A DNA stretch of 64,000 nt. It comes from Stentor roeselii. Taxonomy: Eukaryota; Ciliophora; Heterotrichea; Heterotrichida; Stentoridae. The position numbers and the translations under genes were made by a program. Shown piece by piece: positions 1 through 8,715 of the stretch (its first letter is position 1; every line of letters starts with the position of its first letter). A model generated the notes under the pieces. It saw nothing but the letters and a program-made list of their open reading frames with translations. It was not told the DNA's origin and searched no databases. The DNA lies in the NCBI GenBank assembly GCA_006503475.1, contig RSEH01000097.1:62001-126000 (forward strand), written 5' to 3'.

Positions 1-781
1 TCAATCCAAAAATGATCAAATAGTAAAAAAACAGCCAGATAAAGTAAGAACCACTTGCATATAAGTAAAAGTCAGTCAATGAATAAACTTTCACGTTAAA
101 ACCTGGACATTCACCAGCCTGGACACCCCACAAGGCAAGTCCAGGCAAGATATGAATAACAAGGCTCGTTATTTTATCAATTGAATGTGGGACAAATGAA
201 TTAGTAAACAAAGGAACCGCAACTAAAAACGGACCAAAGCAAAAAGCTGAGGCAACATTGAATAAAAGTTCACTTTCAGGGTATACATAAAGGTAAGTAA
301 TCGTTGTCATATTAGCGTAATAACAGAAGTCCAACATGAAATAATGCCAATTCTGAAGTCTATAGTTAATAAACCTCAAAGGTATAAGAGTCAACGCGTA
401 AAACATATAGAAGTAGTAAAAGTAACAAGGAAACTTCCCTAATAAAAAGCTTCCAAATCCTACATTCATGCAAGTCGCCATAAAAACAAACTTATCCCGA
501 GTTTTCATGAACTCTGCTTGATGAACAGTTTTATTGATCCTAGTGTATCGAGTTTTGAATTTATCAATAATTTGTTTCTTCTTGTCTTGCAGTGATTTCA
601 CCTTCAAGATCTTCAACAGTCCCGAACTTACCCTTTGAGTTTCAAGCCAAAGATCACTAGTGTCATTGATTTCTGAGTCAGAGGCTTTTTTTTTTATTGA
701 TTTCTGCGACCTGGGTTTCGGTCCTTGGATTCCAATGGTCAGATACGAGATAAGACTAAGAAGAGTATCAACAAAAGCCAT
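1..781 (-). CDS. GPC1: Glycerophosphocholine acyltransferase (GPC1/DUF2838 family), 3' end outside window
   Basis: Open frame from an ATG at 781-779 to the window edge, 260 codons with no stop. The visible protein has a Lys-rich soluble N-terminus (about residues 1-90) and then several hydrophobic segments. Two family signatures are readable: HYFMLDFCYYAN near residue 160 and PHSIDKITSLVIHILPGLAL near 220, matching the HYF-DFCY and H-DK-TS-FIH-P blocks of yeast Gpc1. Members acylate glycerophosphocholine to lysophosphatidylcholine in the endoplasmic reticulum. The yeast protein has about 430 residues, so roughly 40 percent lies beyond the edge. It is divergent from the methyltransferase gene at 909, with 127 bp between the starts. 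Family assignment is from memory of the motifs; full-length integrity cannot be judged. Confidence 0.8.
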   Translation of the reverse strand, partial: MAFVDTLLSLISYLTIGIQGPKPRSQKSIKKKASDSEINDTSDLWLETQRVSSGLLKILKVKSLQDKKKQIIDKFKTRYTRINKTVHQAEFMKTRDKFVFMATCMNVGFGSFLLGKFPCYFYYFYMFYALTLIPLRFINYRLQNWHYFMLDFCYYANMTTITYLYVYPESELLFNVASAFCFGPFLVAVPLFTNSFVPHSIDKITSLVIHILPGLALWGVQAGECPGFNVKVYSLTDFYLYASGSYFIWLFFYYLIIFGL

Positions 782-908
782 AATATTGTTCAAGTTTCAT
801 TGAACAAATCTTAAATCTTACTAATCAGAAGCGGTTTCAATATTTTCCGCATGATATGCAAAATTATCAAGATCTTTCATTCACCTTAATCTAGACCTTC
901 TGAGAAAA

Positions 909-1562
909 ATGGACTCAGATGATGACGACATTCCAAGCAACTTCTTCTTGAGTGAGGACTATGTGCTTTACACAGAACAGATCTCGTCATTTTCACAGTC
1001 TTTTTACGCTTTGCCCTCGGCATCTACTGATTACGACTTAACTGGGCAGGTGCTGTGGCCAGGGGCGAAGTACTTGTCGCAGTATCTTCTTATTGAAAAT
1101 CCTTCTCTTGTTAGGGAAAAAATCGTTTTGGAACTGGGGTCTGGGTCAGGACTTTGCGGATTGTTTGTCTCACAGATCGCAGGTCAAACGATTTTAACTG
1201 ATGGAAATGAAGTGGTCATGAAATTACTAGGGAAAAATGAGGAATTTGGAAAAAATGTGAAAGTCGCTCTTGTGGACTGGGCTTCGAATGATGTCGGTGA
1301 AGGACTTAGAAAACTTTCACTTCCGGAGAAGTTTGAAATTTTGATTGGAGCTGACGTGGTTTATTGGTCTAACAGCATCACTCCGCTCTTTCGCACTGTT
1401 GATGCCTTGATGATGGATGGAGGACGGTTCGTGATGTGCTACACCTTAAGAGCGATGAACACCTACAGAGACCTGCTAAGAGAAACATCTGATCTGGGTT
1501 TCAAAAATCAGATTTTATGGCAGGTCGATAACACCTACATCTTCGAATTCACACGAAGTTAA
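909..1562 (+). CDS. Class I SAM methyltransferase, METTL21-like (Methyltransf_16)
   Basis: 217 aa. Motif I is LELGSGSGLCGL (about residues 75-86), followed by an acidic TDGN motif (about 96-99) and GADVVYW (about 146-152). VLWPGAKYLSQYL before motif I is the usual W-x-A/G entry of family 16 protein-lysine methyltransferases (METTL21/METTL23/EEF-KMT group). The family transfers methyl from S-adenosylmethionine to a lysine of a chaperone or translation factor; the substrate cannot be told here. The N-terminus is short and acidic (DSDDDDIPS), with no signal or membrane segment, so it is probably cytosolic or nuclear. It converges on the golgin gene with 29 bp between stop codons. Confidence 0.8.
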   Translation: MDSDDDDIPSNFFLSEDYVLYTEQISSFSQSFYALPSASTDYDLTGQVLWPGAKYLSQYLLIENPSLVREKIVLELGSGSGLCGLFVSQIAGQTILTDGNEVVMKLLGKNEEFGKNVKVALVDWASNDVGEGLRKLSLPEKFEILIGADVVYWSNSITPLFRTVDALMMDGGRFVMCYTLRAMNTYRDLLRETSDLGFKNQILWQVDNTYIFEFTRS

Positions 1563-1591
1563 TTAAATTACTTTAAATAATCTCTAGTTTA

Positions 1592-4500
1592 TTAATTTTT
1601 CATCATCTTTCCGCCTTTTCGAACGTTTTGCACCCTGCTGACTTCTTCAGTGCTGAAGTCAAGAACTTTAAACATAACATTCACCAAGTCTTCAATATTT
1701 TTATCAGTTTTTAATTTAGAGACCAGGCTGGTGAACAGTTGTTTCAAATAGCTCAAGTCGACTCCCAAAGTACTTTTCAATTTATCTTCAATTTCCTTTT
1801 TTTCTTCTGTTTCTCTCCTCATCTGTTCCTTAAGAACTGTTATCTGTTCCTTATAAAGTGAAAGTTTTCGTTTTTTTTCCTCAATTTTCTTATTTTTTTC
1901 ATTTACTTCTGAATATCTTTTATTCAGCTCGTCAGTCACTTTCTCATAATCTTGATGATCCTGTATTTTCAACTCGATTTTCGAGAAATCAAGTCCGACA
2001 TCGAACAATTCTCCTTGAAACGAATGAGAAGCGACTTCAACTTTATCATCCGGATTTAAATGAACAGAAAATTCAAGATTTTCAATTTTTTCTCTCATGG
2101 AATTAATAGCTTCAACGACACTTCCTTTAAAATGGTCTCCTAAAGCTGCTTTGATTTCATCAAAGTCTTCTTCAGCCTCAAGAAGGTTTTCAGCTCCTGA
2201 GATATGAAGACCAGTTTCATTTTTCCAGATATAGTCGCCTTCGTCGTCAAGGCAAAGAACCCATTTTTTATCTTGGACTTTAACGACTTTTACTACTTTG
2301 CAAGAAGCGACGTTCATGTCTTCTGACTCTTGGCTGGCTTTTCGACTTGGTTCAAAGTTGAGATGAAAGGAACTTCCTTTGCTGAAACCTGGAGATAAAG
2401 TAACGGGAGGTGCCAAGGTGCTTACACTTTGTCTGTTCTGGAAAAGTTTTTCAGGTCTTGGAGGAAGTCCGTCATTGCTTTGAAAAGTTTTTAAATTTGA
2501 GGAGTCTTGTTTGGAAAGAATATTTTTTAGTTCTTCCTCGTTTCTTTGAGAATTTTGTAAGAGTTTTTCAAGGTCAATTACGGTGTCATTGAGTTTTTTC
2601 ACTGTCAGGTCCTTATCTTCCAGGTTTTCCTTGCATTTTTGCAGTTCACTTCCAATATTTTTCTGTTCTCTGGTGATTTTTTCATTTTCAAATTTCAGTA
2701 AATTACAGTTTTTTGATAATTCTTCAATGATTTTGTTTTTTTCTTCTATTTTTTTCTGTAATGTCTGACTTTCTTGATGCATTTGGTGAAGTTCTTGTTT
2801 TTTGATCTTGATTTGTTTTTCGTATTCTTTTGTATCGACCTGTTCGATTTTAATGGTTTCTTGTTTTTCAGATAAAATTTCAATTTGTTTGGTTTTTTCA
2901 ATGAGTTTGATAGAATAAACCTCCAAATCAGTCTTAAGTTGCTGGTTGTCTGACTGGAGTCGGTTAATTAAAAGTGAAAGACGCTCATTCTGAGAAGATG
3001 TTTCAAAATTTACTCTTTTTACCCTCTCCAACTCAGAGACCAGGTCAGTATTGTTGCTTTTCAAAGAGTTGACCTTTACAAGTGAGTTGTTTAGTCGGTC
3101 GATCAACTCCTGGTTCTGCACTTCAGTCTTCTGTAAGCGAGAATTTTCTGTTTCGAAAGAAGATAACTTCCCTTTGAGACTCACTGACTCGACTACCATA
3201 TGTTCAAGTTCTTTCTGTTTAAATTCCAACTGTTTGGAAAGATCCTGAATTTTTTCATTGAGACTTTTCACTTTTTCCATCAAAAAATCTTTTTCTGATT
3301 TGAGAACTGAAAGACTGTTTCTGTGAACTGCATTCATCAGGGTTAACTTCGAAGTGACCGCGATTAAGATTTCAGAGAGTTCTGAAGATTTTTCAAAGTC
3401 AAGCAGTTTGGACTTTATTGATCTTTTCACCTCTGCCAGGCTTAGCTTCAGTTGATTGAACTTGAAGAAGAGTGTTTTTGAGGTGAAATTAGAATTTTCC
3501 TTTGTTTTTAGCAGTTTGGCGTGTTTTTCTTCTTGAAGACTTCTAAGTTTTGATTTTTTTTTTTGGAGTTTTTCGAGTCTTGTACTTGCAAGAGTTTCAT
3601 TTGCTTTAAGCTGAGTTTCCAGTTGTTTTATATGATTTTGAAGTTGAGAAAGTTGAACTGAAGATGAATTTTTAGTTGTTTCGAGGGAAGAATTTAGGTC
3701 TTTCAGTGTTTTTTTCAGTTGAATGATTTCGTTTTTGGACTGTTCATGGTCCTTCAGTTGCGAGGTGAGCTGGTTTTCGAGCTCTTCGATTATTACTTCT
3801 TTTTCTGATAAAGCTGCAAGAGTCTCGTCTTGAATGGTTTTTGACTCTTCAAGTTGAAATTTAACTGAGTTGATTTGAGTTTGATTTTCAAGATCTTTTC
3901 TTTCAAGTTGAGTGATTTTTAGTTTCATTTCGATTACCTCGTTTCCTTTGAGATTTAATTGTTTTTCTAACGTCTCAGCTCTGACTTTGCATTGATTTAA
4001 GTCTGTTTGGAGTTTGATTATAGACTCTTCGTTAGATTCTAAAGAATTTTGAAGGGTTTTAGACTCTGCTTCCTTTTTCTCTAGTTCAGATTGCTTTAAT
4101 TGTAGGTCTCTTTGTGCTTCAGTGAGTTTTTTTCTGAGGTCCTGATCATTTGACTTGATAATCAAGGTTTCATTTAAAGACCTGAGATCATTTAATGTTT
4201 TTTCATAAGAAAAAATCGAATCTTCCTTTTTTTCAAGAGTTTCTTCCAAATTCTTGATTTTTTTATTGAGAATCGAGATATCTTTTTCGAGTTCTTGTTT
4301 TAAGATTTCTTGACTCGATATCTGAACTTCTAGAGATTTGACCTCTGAATGCAAGGAATTCATTAGAAAGTCTTTTTCTTCTACTTGAGAAAGAAGCTGA
4401 ATTTTATTTTCTTCAGTTTTTGATAGTTGAGATTGAAGTGAACTAATTTGATGACTTTGAGAATTTATTGTTTTTTCTAGGTTTTTTATTTTGTTTTCGT

Positions 4501-6823
4501 CAATTTTTTGCTTTTCTAAATAGGACTCCAACCTTTCCTGCACTTTTTCAAAGGAAACTTGAAGTTTTGAATTATTTTCTTCTGATATTTTTAATTTTAT
4601 CGAGTTTTCTTTCATCATTCTTTGAAATTCTTGCAAATTATCAGTTAAAACTCGGAATTTTTCAGAGGTTTTTTTGTTTTGATTCTCGTATTCTTCTATG
4701 ATTTTTTCTTTACTAGAGTTAATTTCATTTAAATCTTTGATTTTTTGAGTAAGAAGTTCGTTTTCAGCTGAAAGTTCAAAATTCTGACTTTTAAGAGCTT
4801 CAACTTTTTTCTCAAATCCTGAAATTTCGCAAGTTAATTGAAAATTTTCATGATTTTTTAATTCAAATGAACTGATAATTTTATTTTTTTCACTTATCCG
4901 TTTTTCTGAAGATTGTTTTAGCTCGTCGAGTTCTGATTTGACCTTTTTGTATTTTTTTTGAGTGTTTTCGAGAAGTTTGCTGAGGTTTTCGAGTTCTTCA
5001 TTAAAAGATGCTTTTTGTATCTCGTTGTTTTTAAGTTTTTCTGATAATTCTTGATTTTCTGTTGAGTACTTTTCTAAGGTTTCTTGAAGAGACTTTGAGT
5101 CTTTTATGAGTTTTTGCTCGTTTTCAGATGTTTCCTTTTGTTTAATCTCATATTCTTCGAGTTTTCTGGTGAATTTTAAGGTGATTTGGCTGATTTCTTG
5201 AGTTTTTTCGAAGTTTTTGGTGGTATTTATCATTTCTTGCATTTTGGCATAGTCTTCTCCCCATTTTTTTAGGTTTTCTTCAAGTCTCTTTTCGTTTTCT
5301 CGATGTTTCGCAAGTAAAGTGAGGGTTTTAGCTTTTTCTTCTTCAGTTAGTTTGATCTTTAGGTTAAGTGTTCTTATTTCTTCTTCAAGTGACTTAATTT
5401 TTCCCTCCAAATCCTTTTTCTGTTCTTCAAGTTCCTTCTGAATTTCTTTAAAATCCCTAATCAAAACCTCCAGTTCATCCTTTTCATCAAGACACTTACT
5501 TAACACCCCAAAATTATCCTGAAACTTCCTCTGCAAAACCACAAACTCTTCATTAACCTTGCAATATTTTTTCTCATTTTCACAGATAAAATCAGAAAGT
5601 TCTTGATTTTTTTCCTGTTCTTTTTTCAAATTTTCAGCCAAAAAGATTTTTTCCTTTTCAGCATTTTCTAAATTTCTTAGAACCTGGTCATATTCAAGTA
5701 AAGACAAAGGAGTATGAGGAAGACTATCATCAGGATCTTTATTTCTCTTTAAAAAAGGTTCTTTAATATTACCTTGACCAATGCTTTGTAGTTCAGCTCG
5801 AATGCTTGAATCAATCAAATTTTTCGCGATTTTTTCAAAACCCGTTAATTTCCTTTGAAGAGCTCTGAGTTGGCCTTGAATTTCTTTTTTTCCGAACTCG
5901 TAACTTTCTTTAGGGTCACTTCCAGAAGCCGATCGTTTGACTTGCTGAAAGATTGTGTTTTGATAAGACAGAAGCTTTAAACGACTGTGAAGGTTGAGGT
6001 TGGTTTCTTTAAGTCTTTTCAGTTGTGTCTCGCTTTGATGTGGTGAAGAACTTTCACTTCTTGGAAGAGTTTCGTAAAGCTGCAGGCGACTTGATGGACT
6101 TAAAACTTTAGGAGACGAAATCAAAAGTTTTTTTTTTAGGTTGTGATAATCGTCTTTGATGCGCAGAAGGCAATCGTTTTGTTCTTTGATTTTTTGAAGT
6201 AAATTTAAGTTTTCGTCTTGTGTTTTCACGAACTTTTCTTTGTATTCTTTCAGTTTTCTCTCGATTTTCATTGATTTTAAAGATTCTTCTAGTAACTTGT
6301 CGAACTCTCGGAAACGGTGCAGGCAGCCTTGGACTGCGATTTTCACAAGGTCTTCTTTTTGGATTAGTACTTCCCAGAGGTTTCTTTTTAATAGTTGAAG
6401 AGAGGATTTTAGAAGGTCTGGGTTTAGAGTTGATGATTTTAAGCTTTGAAGTAAAGAGTTTTGGACTTTTTCGGTTAGGGTTGAGATGTCGTTCATGTGT
6501 TGCTTTACGAAAATACCTTCGCTTATTTCTTTTAAGAGTTTTACTAGGCTTTCGTGCTCTTCTAGGGAGGTTATTGGAGCTGGGTCTGGCGAAAACCGCA
6601 CTGATGAACTGCATTCTGAAAAATAATCACGAGCCTCTGTCTTTAGTTCTTCAGATTTCAAAATTCCTGAACACTTTTCAATGAACTGCGAGTATTTTGT
6701 TTCCAGTGTCTGAAGCTTCGATTGGAGGCTCTGTATTAAGAAGTCCTTCTCGTCTGAAGCGGGAAAGATTCGAAGGGCTGGAGCAAGGCGTGTTTGGGGA
6801 GATAAGGCTGAGTGTCTACTCAT
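1592..6823 (-). CDS. Giant coiled-coil golgin with C-terminal GRIP domain
   Basis: 1743 aa. A short Ser/Pro-containing head is followed by almost continuous Glu/Lys/Leu/Gln heptads from about 25 to 1450, a proline-rich break near 1460-1490, a non-coiled stretch (about 1500-1600, rich in acidic and aromatic residues), another coiled coil and a terminal module at about 1687-1732. That module reads VDLSYLKQLF ... VLDFSTEE, matching the GRIP pattern of a Tyr-Leu-Lys motif followed by a hydrophobic helix and a FSPEE-like end. GRIP domains bind Arl1-GTP at the trans-Golgi network through the conserved Tyr, so I infer a TGN tether. Without the tail it would only be an anonymous coiled-coil protein. 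The start is the first ATG of the open frame; upstream DNA is C-poor on the + strand, as for other minus-strand genes here. Confidence 0.7.
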   Translation of the reverse strand: MSRHSALSPQTRLAPALRIFPASDEKDFLIQSLQSKLQTLETKYSQFIEKCSGILKSEELKTEARDYFSECSSSVRFSPDPAPITSLEEHESLVKLLKEISEGIFVKQHMNDISTLTEKVQNSLLQSLKSSTLNPDLLKSSLQLLKRNLWEVLIQKEDLVKIAVQGCLHRFREFDKLLEESLKSMKIERKLKEYKEKFVKTQDENLNLLQKIKEQNDCLLRIKDDYHNLKKKLLISSPKVLSPSSRLQLYETLPRSESSSPHQSETQLKRLKETNLNLHSRLKLLSYQNTIFQQVKRSASGSDPKESYEFGKKEIQGQLRALQRKLTGFEKIAKNLIDSSIRAELQSIGQGNIKEPFLKRNKDPDDSLPHTPLSLLEYDQVLRNLENAEKEKIFLAENLKKEQEKNQELSDFICENEKKYCKVNEEFVVLQRKFQDNFGVLSKCLDEKDELEVLIRDFKEIQKELEEQKKDLEGKIKSLEEEIRTLNLKIKLTEEEKAKTLTLLAKHRENEKRLEENLKKWGEDYAKMQEMINTTKNFEKTQEISQITLKFTRKLEEYEIKQKETSENEQKLIKDSKSLQETLEKYSTENQELSEKLKNNEIQKASFNEELENLSKLLENTQKKYKKVKSELDELKQSSEKRISEKNKIISSFELKNHENFQLTCEISGFEKKVEALKSQNFELSAENELLTQKIKDLNEINSSKEKIIEEYENQNKKTSEKFRVLTDNLQEFQRMMKENSIKLKISEENNSKLQVSFEKVQERLESYLEKQKIDENKIKNLEKTINSQSHQISSLQSQLSKTEENKIQLLSQVEEKDFLMNSLHSEVKSLEVQISSQEILKQELEKDISILNKKIKNLEETLEKKEDSIFSYEKTLNDLRSLNETLIIKSNDQDLRKKLTEAQRDLQLKQSELEKKEAESKTLQNSLESNEESIIKLQTDLNQCKVRAETLEKQLNLKGNEVIEMKLKITQLERKDLENQTQINSVKFQLEESKTIQDETLAALSEKEVIIEELENQLTSQLKDHEQSKNEIIQLKKTLKDLNSSLETTKNSSSVQLSQLQNHIKQLETQLKANETLASTRLEKLQKKKSKLRSLQEEKHAKLLKTKENSNFTSKTLFFKFNQLKLSLAEVKRSIKSKLLDFEKSSELSEILIAVTSKLTLMNAVHRNSLSVLKSEKDFLMEKVKSLNEKIQDLSKQLEFKQKELEHMVVESVSLKGKLSSFETENSRLQKTEVQNQELIDRLNNSLVKVNSLKSNNTDLVSELERVKRVNFETSSQNERLSLLINRLQSDNQQLKTDLEVYSIKLIEKTKQIEILSEKQETIKIEQVDTKEYEKQIKIKKQELHQMHQESQTLQKKIEEKNKIIEELSKNCNLLKFENEKITREQKNIGSELQKCKENLEDKDLTVKKLNDTVIDLEKLLQNSQRNEEELKNILSKQDSSNLKTFQSNDGLPPRPEKLFQNRQSVSTLAPPVTLSPGFSKGSSFHLNFEPSRKASQESEDMNVASCKVVKVVKVQDKKWVLCLDDEGDYIWKNETGLHISGAENLLEAEEDFDEIKAALGDHFKGSVVEAINSMREKIENLEFSVHLNPDDKVEVASHSFQGELFDVGLDFSKIELKIQDHQDYEKVTDELNKRYSEVNEKNKKIEEKKRKLSLYKEQITVLKEQMRRETEEKKEIEDKLKSTLGVDLSYLKQLFTSLVSKLKTDKNIEDLVNVMFKVLDFSTEEVSRVQNVRKGGKMMKN

Positions 6824-7431
6824 ATTTATAGGTGTTTTGATATAATTGATTATTTTTGTACTATTAAAGGTTTCAAATCTTGATTATTTGGAGTGAAACT
6901 ATACTAAAGAACATATTTATTAATAAGCACTAACTTATATTTTAAATCAATATATTAAACAAAATATAAAGTGAATAATCTTATGTGCTACTTTTTTATT
7001 TGGTTTTGTTGAATATTCTGCCTATCAATTATTAAATAATTTAACGTTAGTTTGAATTTTCATTTTACTTCAAAAATCGTTATTTATCAAATAGATATTG
7101 ACAAAGAAATGATTATTTGAAATTATGATAAGAATTTTCATAAATCTAAAATGATTATAAATGTTTAACTTATAAGTTAAGTTATCCTTCCATAATCAAT
7201 TAATGACTGTTGTGAAAGAATAAGGTCTAGAATTATGGCTAGTGGCTGTCAGTGAGTTTCTATAGGATTAGACCTGCTAAGGGTAATTTGAAAAGAAACT
7301 TCATAAAATAAACAATAAATCCTTTATTCAATTCTTTATAGGCTTTTCAGGCTCAAATTAATTAAAATTTTTAATATTTCCCAGATATTTCTCCTAAATA
7401 AGACAACTCACGAGGTACTCTTCGATTAAAA
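6824..7431. other. Intergenic region between divergent genes
   Basis: 608 bp, AT-rich, with no credible reading frame. It separates the divergent golgin and cyclic-nucleotide-binding genes, so it should hold both promoters. Two structures stand out: a perfect 16-bp palindrome at 7165-7180, and a 7-bp inverted repeat (AGGTCTA at 7223-7229 with TAGACCT at 7269-7275) enclosing a GC-richer 39-nt segment. Confidence 0.6.
7165..7180. repeat. Perfect 16-bp palindrome
   Basis: TTAACTTATAAGTTAA equals its own reverse complement. It lies about 250 bp upstream of the cyclic-nucleotide-binding gene. It could be a dimeric factor site or chance in AT-rich DNA. Confidence 0.5.
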
Positions 7432-8682
7432 ATGTCAACCGTCTCAAACCTAGACTCAATAAAAGAGATAATCCAGACATCATCACCATTCAGATCTCGG
7501 TCTGACTTGTCACTTTTATCTATTTACATGTCAAGTCTTTCATTTTTCAAAAATTACATAATTCCTGAGGGGCGAGACGTTCTATTAAAAGTTTGTGAAA
7601 GCATGCATTATGAAATTTTTCCATCATCTTCGTTTATTTGCAGATCTGGTGAAATCGGTGATAAGTTTTATGTCATCTTATCAGGAACAGTCAAGGTACT
7701 TGTAACAAATAAAGAAGATGAATCGACTACTGAAGTTGCAAAATTAGGAGAAGGAAGTAGTTTTGGCGAATACGCTTTATTGTATAACCAGCCTAGAATG
7801 GCTTCAGTTCTTTGTATCTCAGAAACAGAACTGGCAGTTCTCTCGAAACAAAGTTACTTACAAATCTTAGGAAAAATTGACAACAAAAGAATAGAAGAGA
7901 TAGTTTCTTTTCTCAAGAATTTTCCAATTTTCAAGAACTGGGGAAAAAACTCCTTAGTCCGTGTGAGCTACCACTTCAACGAGATAAGTTTCAACAGAAA
8001 AGCCTTGATTTTCAAAGAAGGAGATGCAATAGAAAAAGTGTTCTTCATAAAAGAAGGCGAGTTCTTGTTAACCAAAGCAGTTCACCAAGAAAGCCTAAAA
8101 AGAATAAAAAAGCCTAAAATAAGAGAAAACGCTCATGTTTCTTTATTAAGCGCCGGGGAAATCTTAGGAGAAGAGGTTTTAAACACTTCAAAACATCTTT
8201 ACACTTGCAGAGTCAACAGCCAAACAGCCAAAGTTCTCTTCATTAGTCGAAACGACTTCCTTGGAAAGATAAAAAATGAAGAATTGCATAATATTGTAAG
8301 ACAAAGCTACGAAAATAAAGAAAAGCAAAGGATCATCAGGATTAATAGCTGGAAGACTCTTAAGGAAATCAATATCGATAGGGACTCCGAGAATGATGAC
8401 CTTGATACAGCTAAACCTCCTTGGAAAGGTCTTTCTAAGTCTCCCAAAGTCATCCTTGAGTTGCCCAGACGTACAAAGGTTAATCATCTGGCACTCAGTG
8501 GATCTAGTCCTATTCATCTTGCTTTGAAAAAAAGTGGACTTAGTTGGAGAAATGAACATAGTCAGATACAGTCACTGCCTGGGTATCTCAAGGGAAAGTT
8601 TTATGAGAAGAGATATGTTTTTCCGATTAAAATTGAAAAAAAGGATTTGATTGAAAGATTTAGAGATTTTCAAGAAAGTTGA
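7432..8682 (+). CDS. Protein with two cyclic-nucleotide-binding domains
   Basis: 416 aa. Domain 1 (about residues 38-150) carries the phosphate-binding cassette FGEYALLYNQPRMASV, with the Glu and Arg that contact ribose and phosphate in PKA regulatory subunits and CNG channels. Domain 2 (about 165-285) keeps the fold pattern (IKEGEFLLTK, GEILGEEVL) but lacks the PR Arg, so it probably does not bind nucleotide. A basic tail (about 290-416) matches nothing I know. There is no PKA inhibitor sequence, dimerisation helix, channel or kinase domain, so it is neither a PKA-R nor a PKG; stand-alone CNB proteins are common in ciliates. The start ATG follows a G-poor leader. It converges on the 2045-aa gene (33 bp between stops). 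Confidence 0.8.
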   Translation: MSTVSNLDSIKEIIQTSSPFRSRSDLSLLSIYMSSLSFFKNYIIPEGRDVLLKVCESMHYEIFPSSSFICRSGEIGDKFYVILSGTVKVLVTNKEDESTTEVAKLGEGSSFGEYALLYNQPRMASVLCISETELAVLSKQSYLQILGKIDNKRIEEIVSFLKNFPIFKNWGKNSLVRVSYHFNEISFNRKALIFKEGDAIEKVFFIKEGEFLLTKAVHQESLKRIKKPKIRENAHVSLLSAGEILGEEVLNTSKHLYTCRVNSQTAKVLFISRNDFLGKIKNEELHNIVRQSYENKEKQRIIRINSWKTLKEINIDRDSENDDLDTAKPPWKGLSKSPKVILELPRRTKVNHLALSGSSPIHLALKKSGLSWRNEHSQIQSLPGYLKGKFYEKRYVFPIKIEKKDLIERFRDFQES

Positions 8683-8715
8683 AGCTGATGATGTTATTCA
8701 TTTTAAGATTTAATT

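Noticed and set aside
6220-6684. 154-codon frame on + strand within the golgin
   Set aside because: Antisense to a Glu/Lys-rich coiled coil, which gives long Leu/Phe/Ser frames by composition; no domain.
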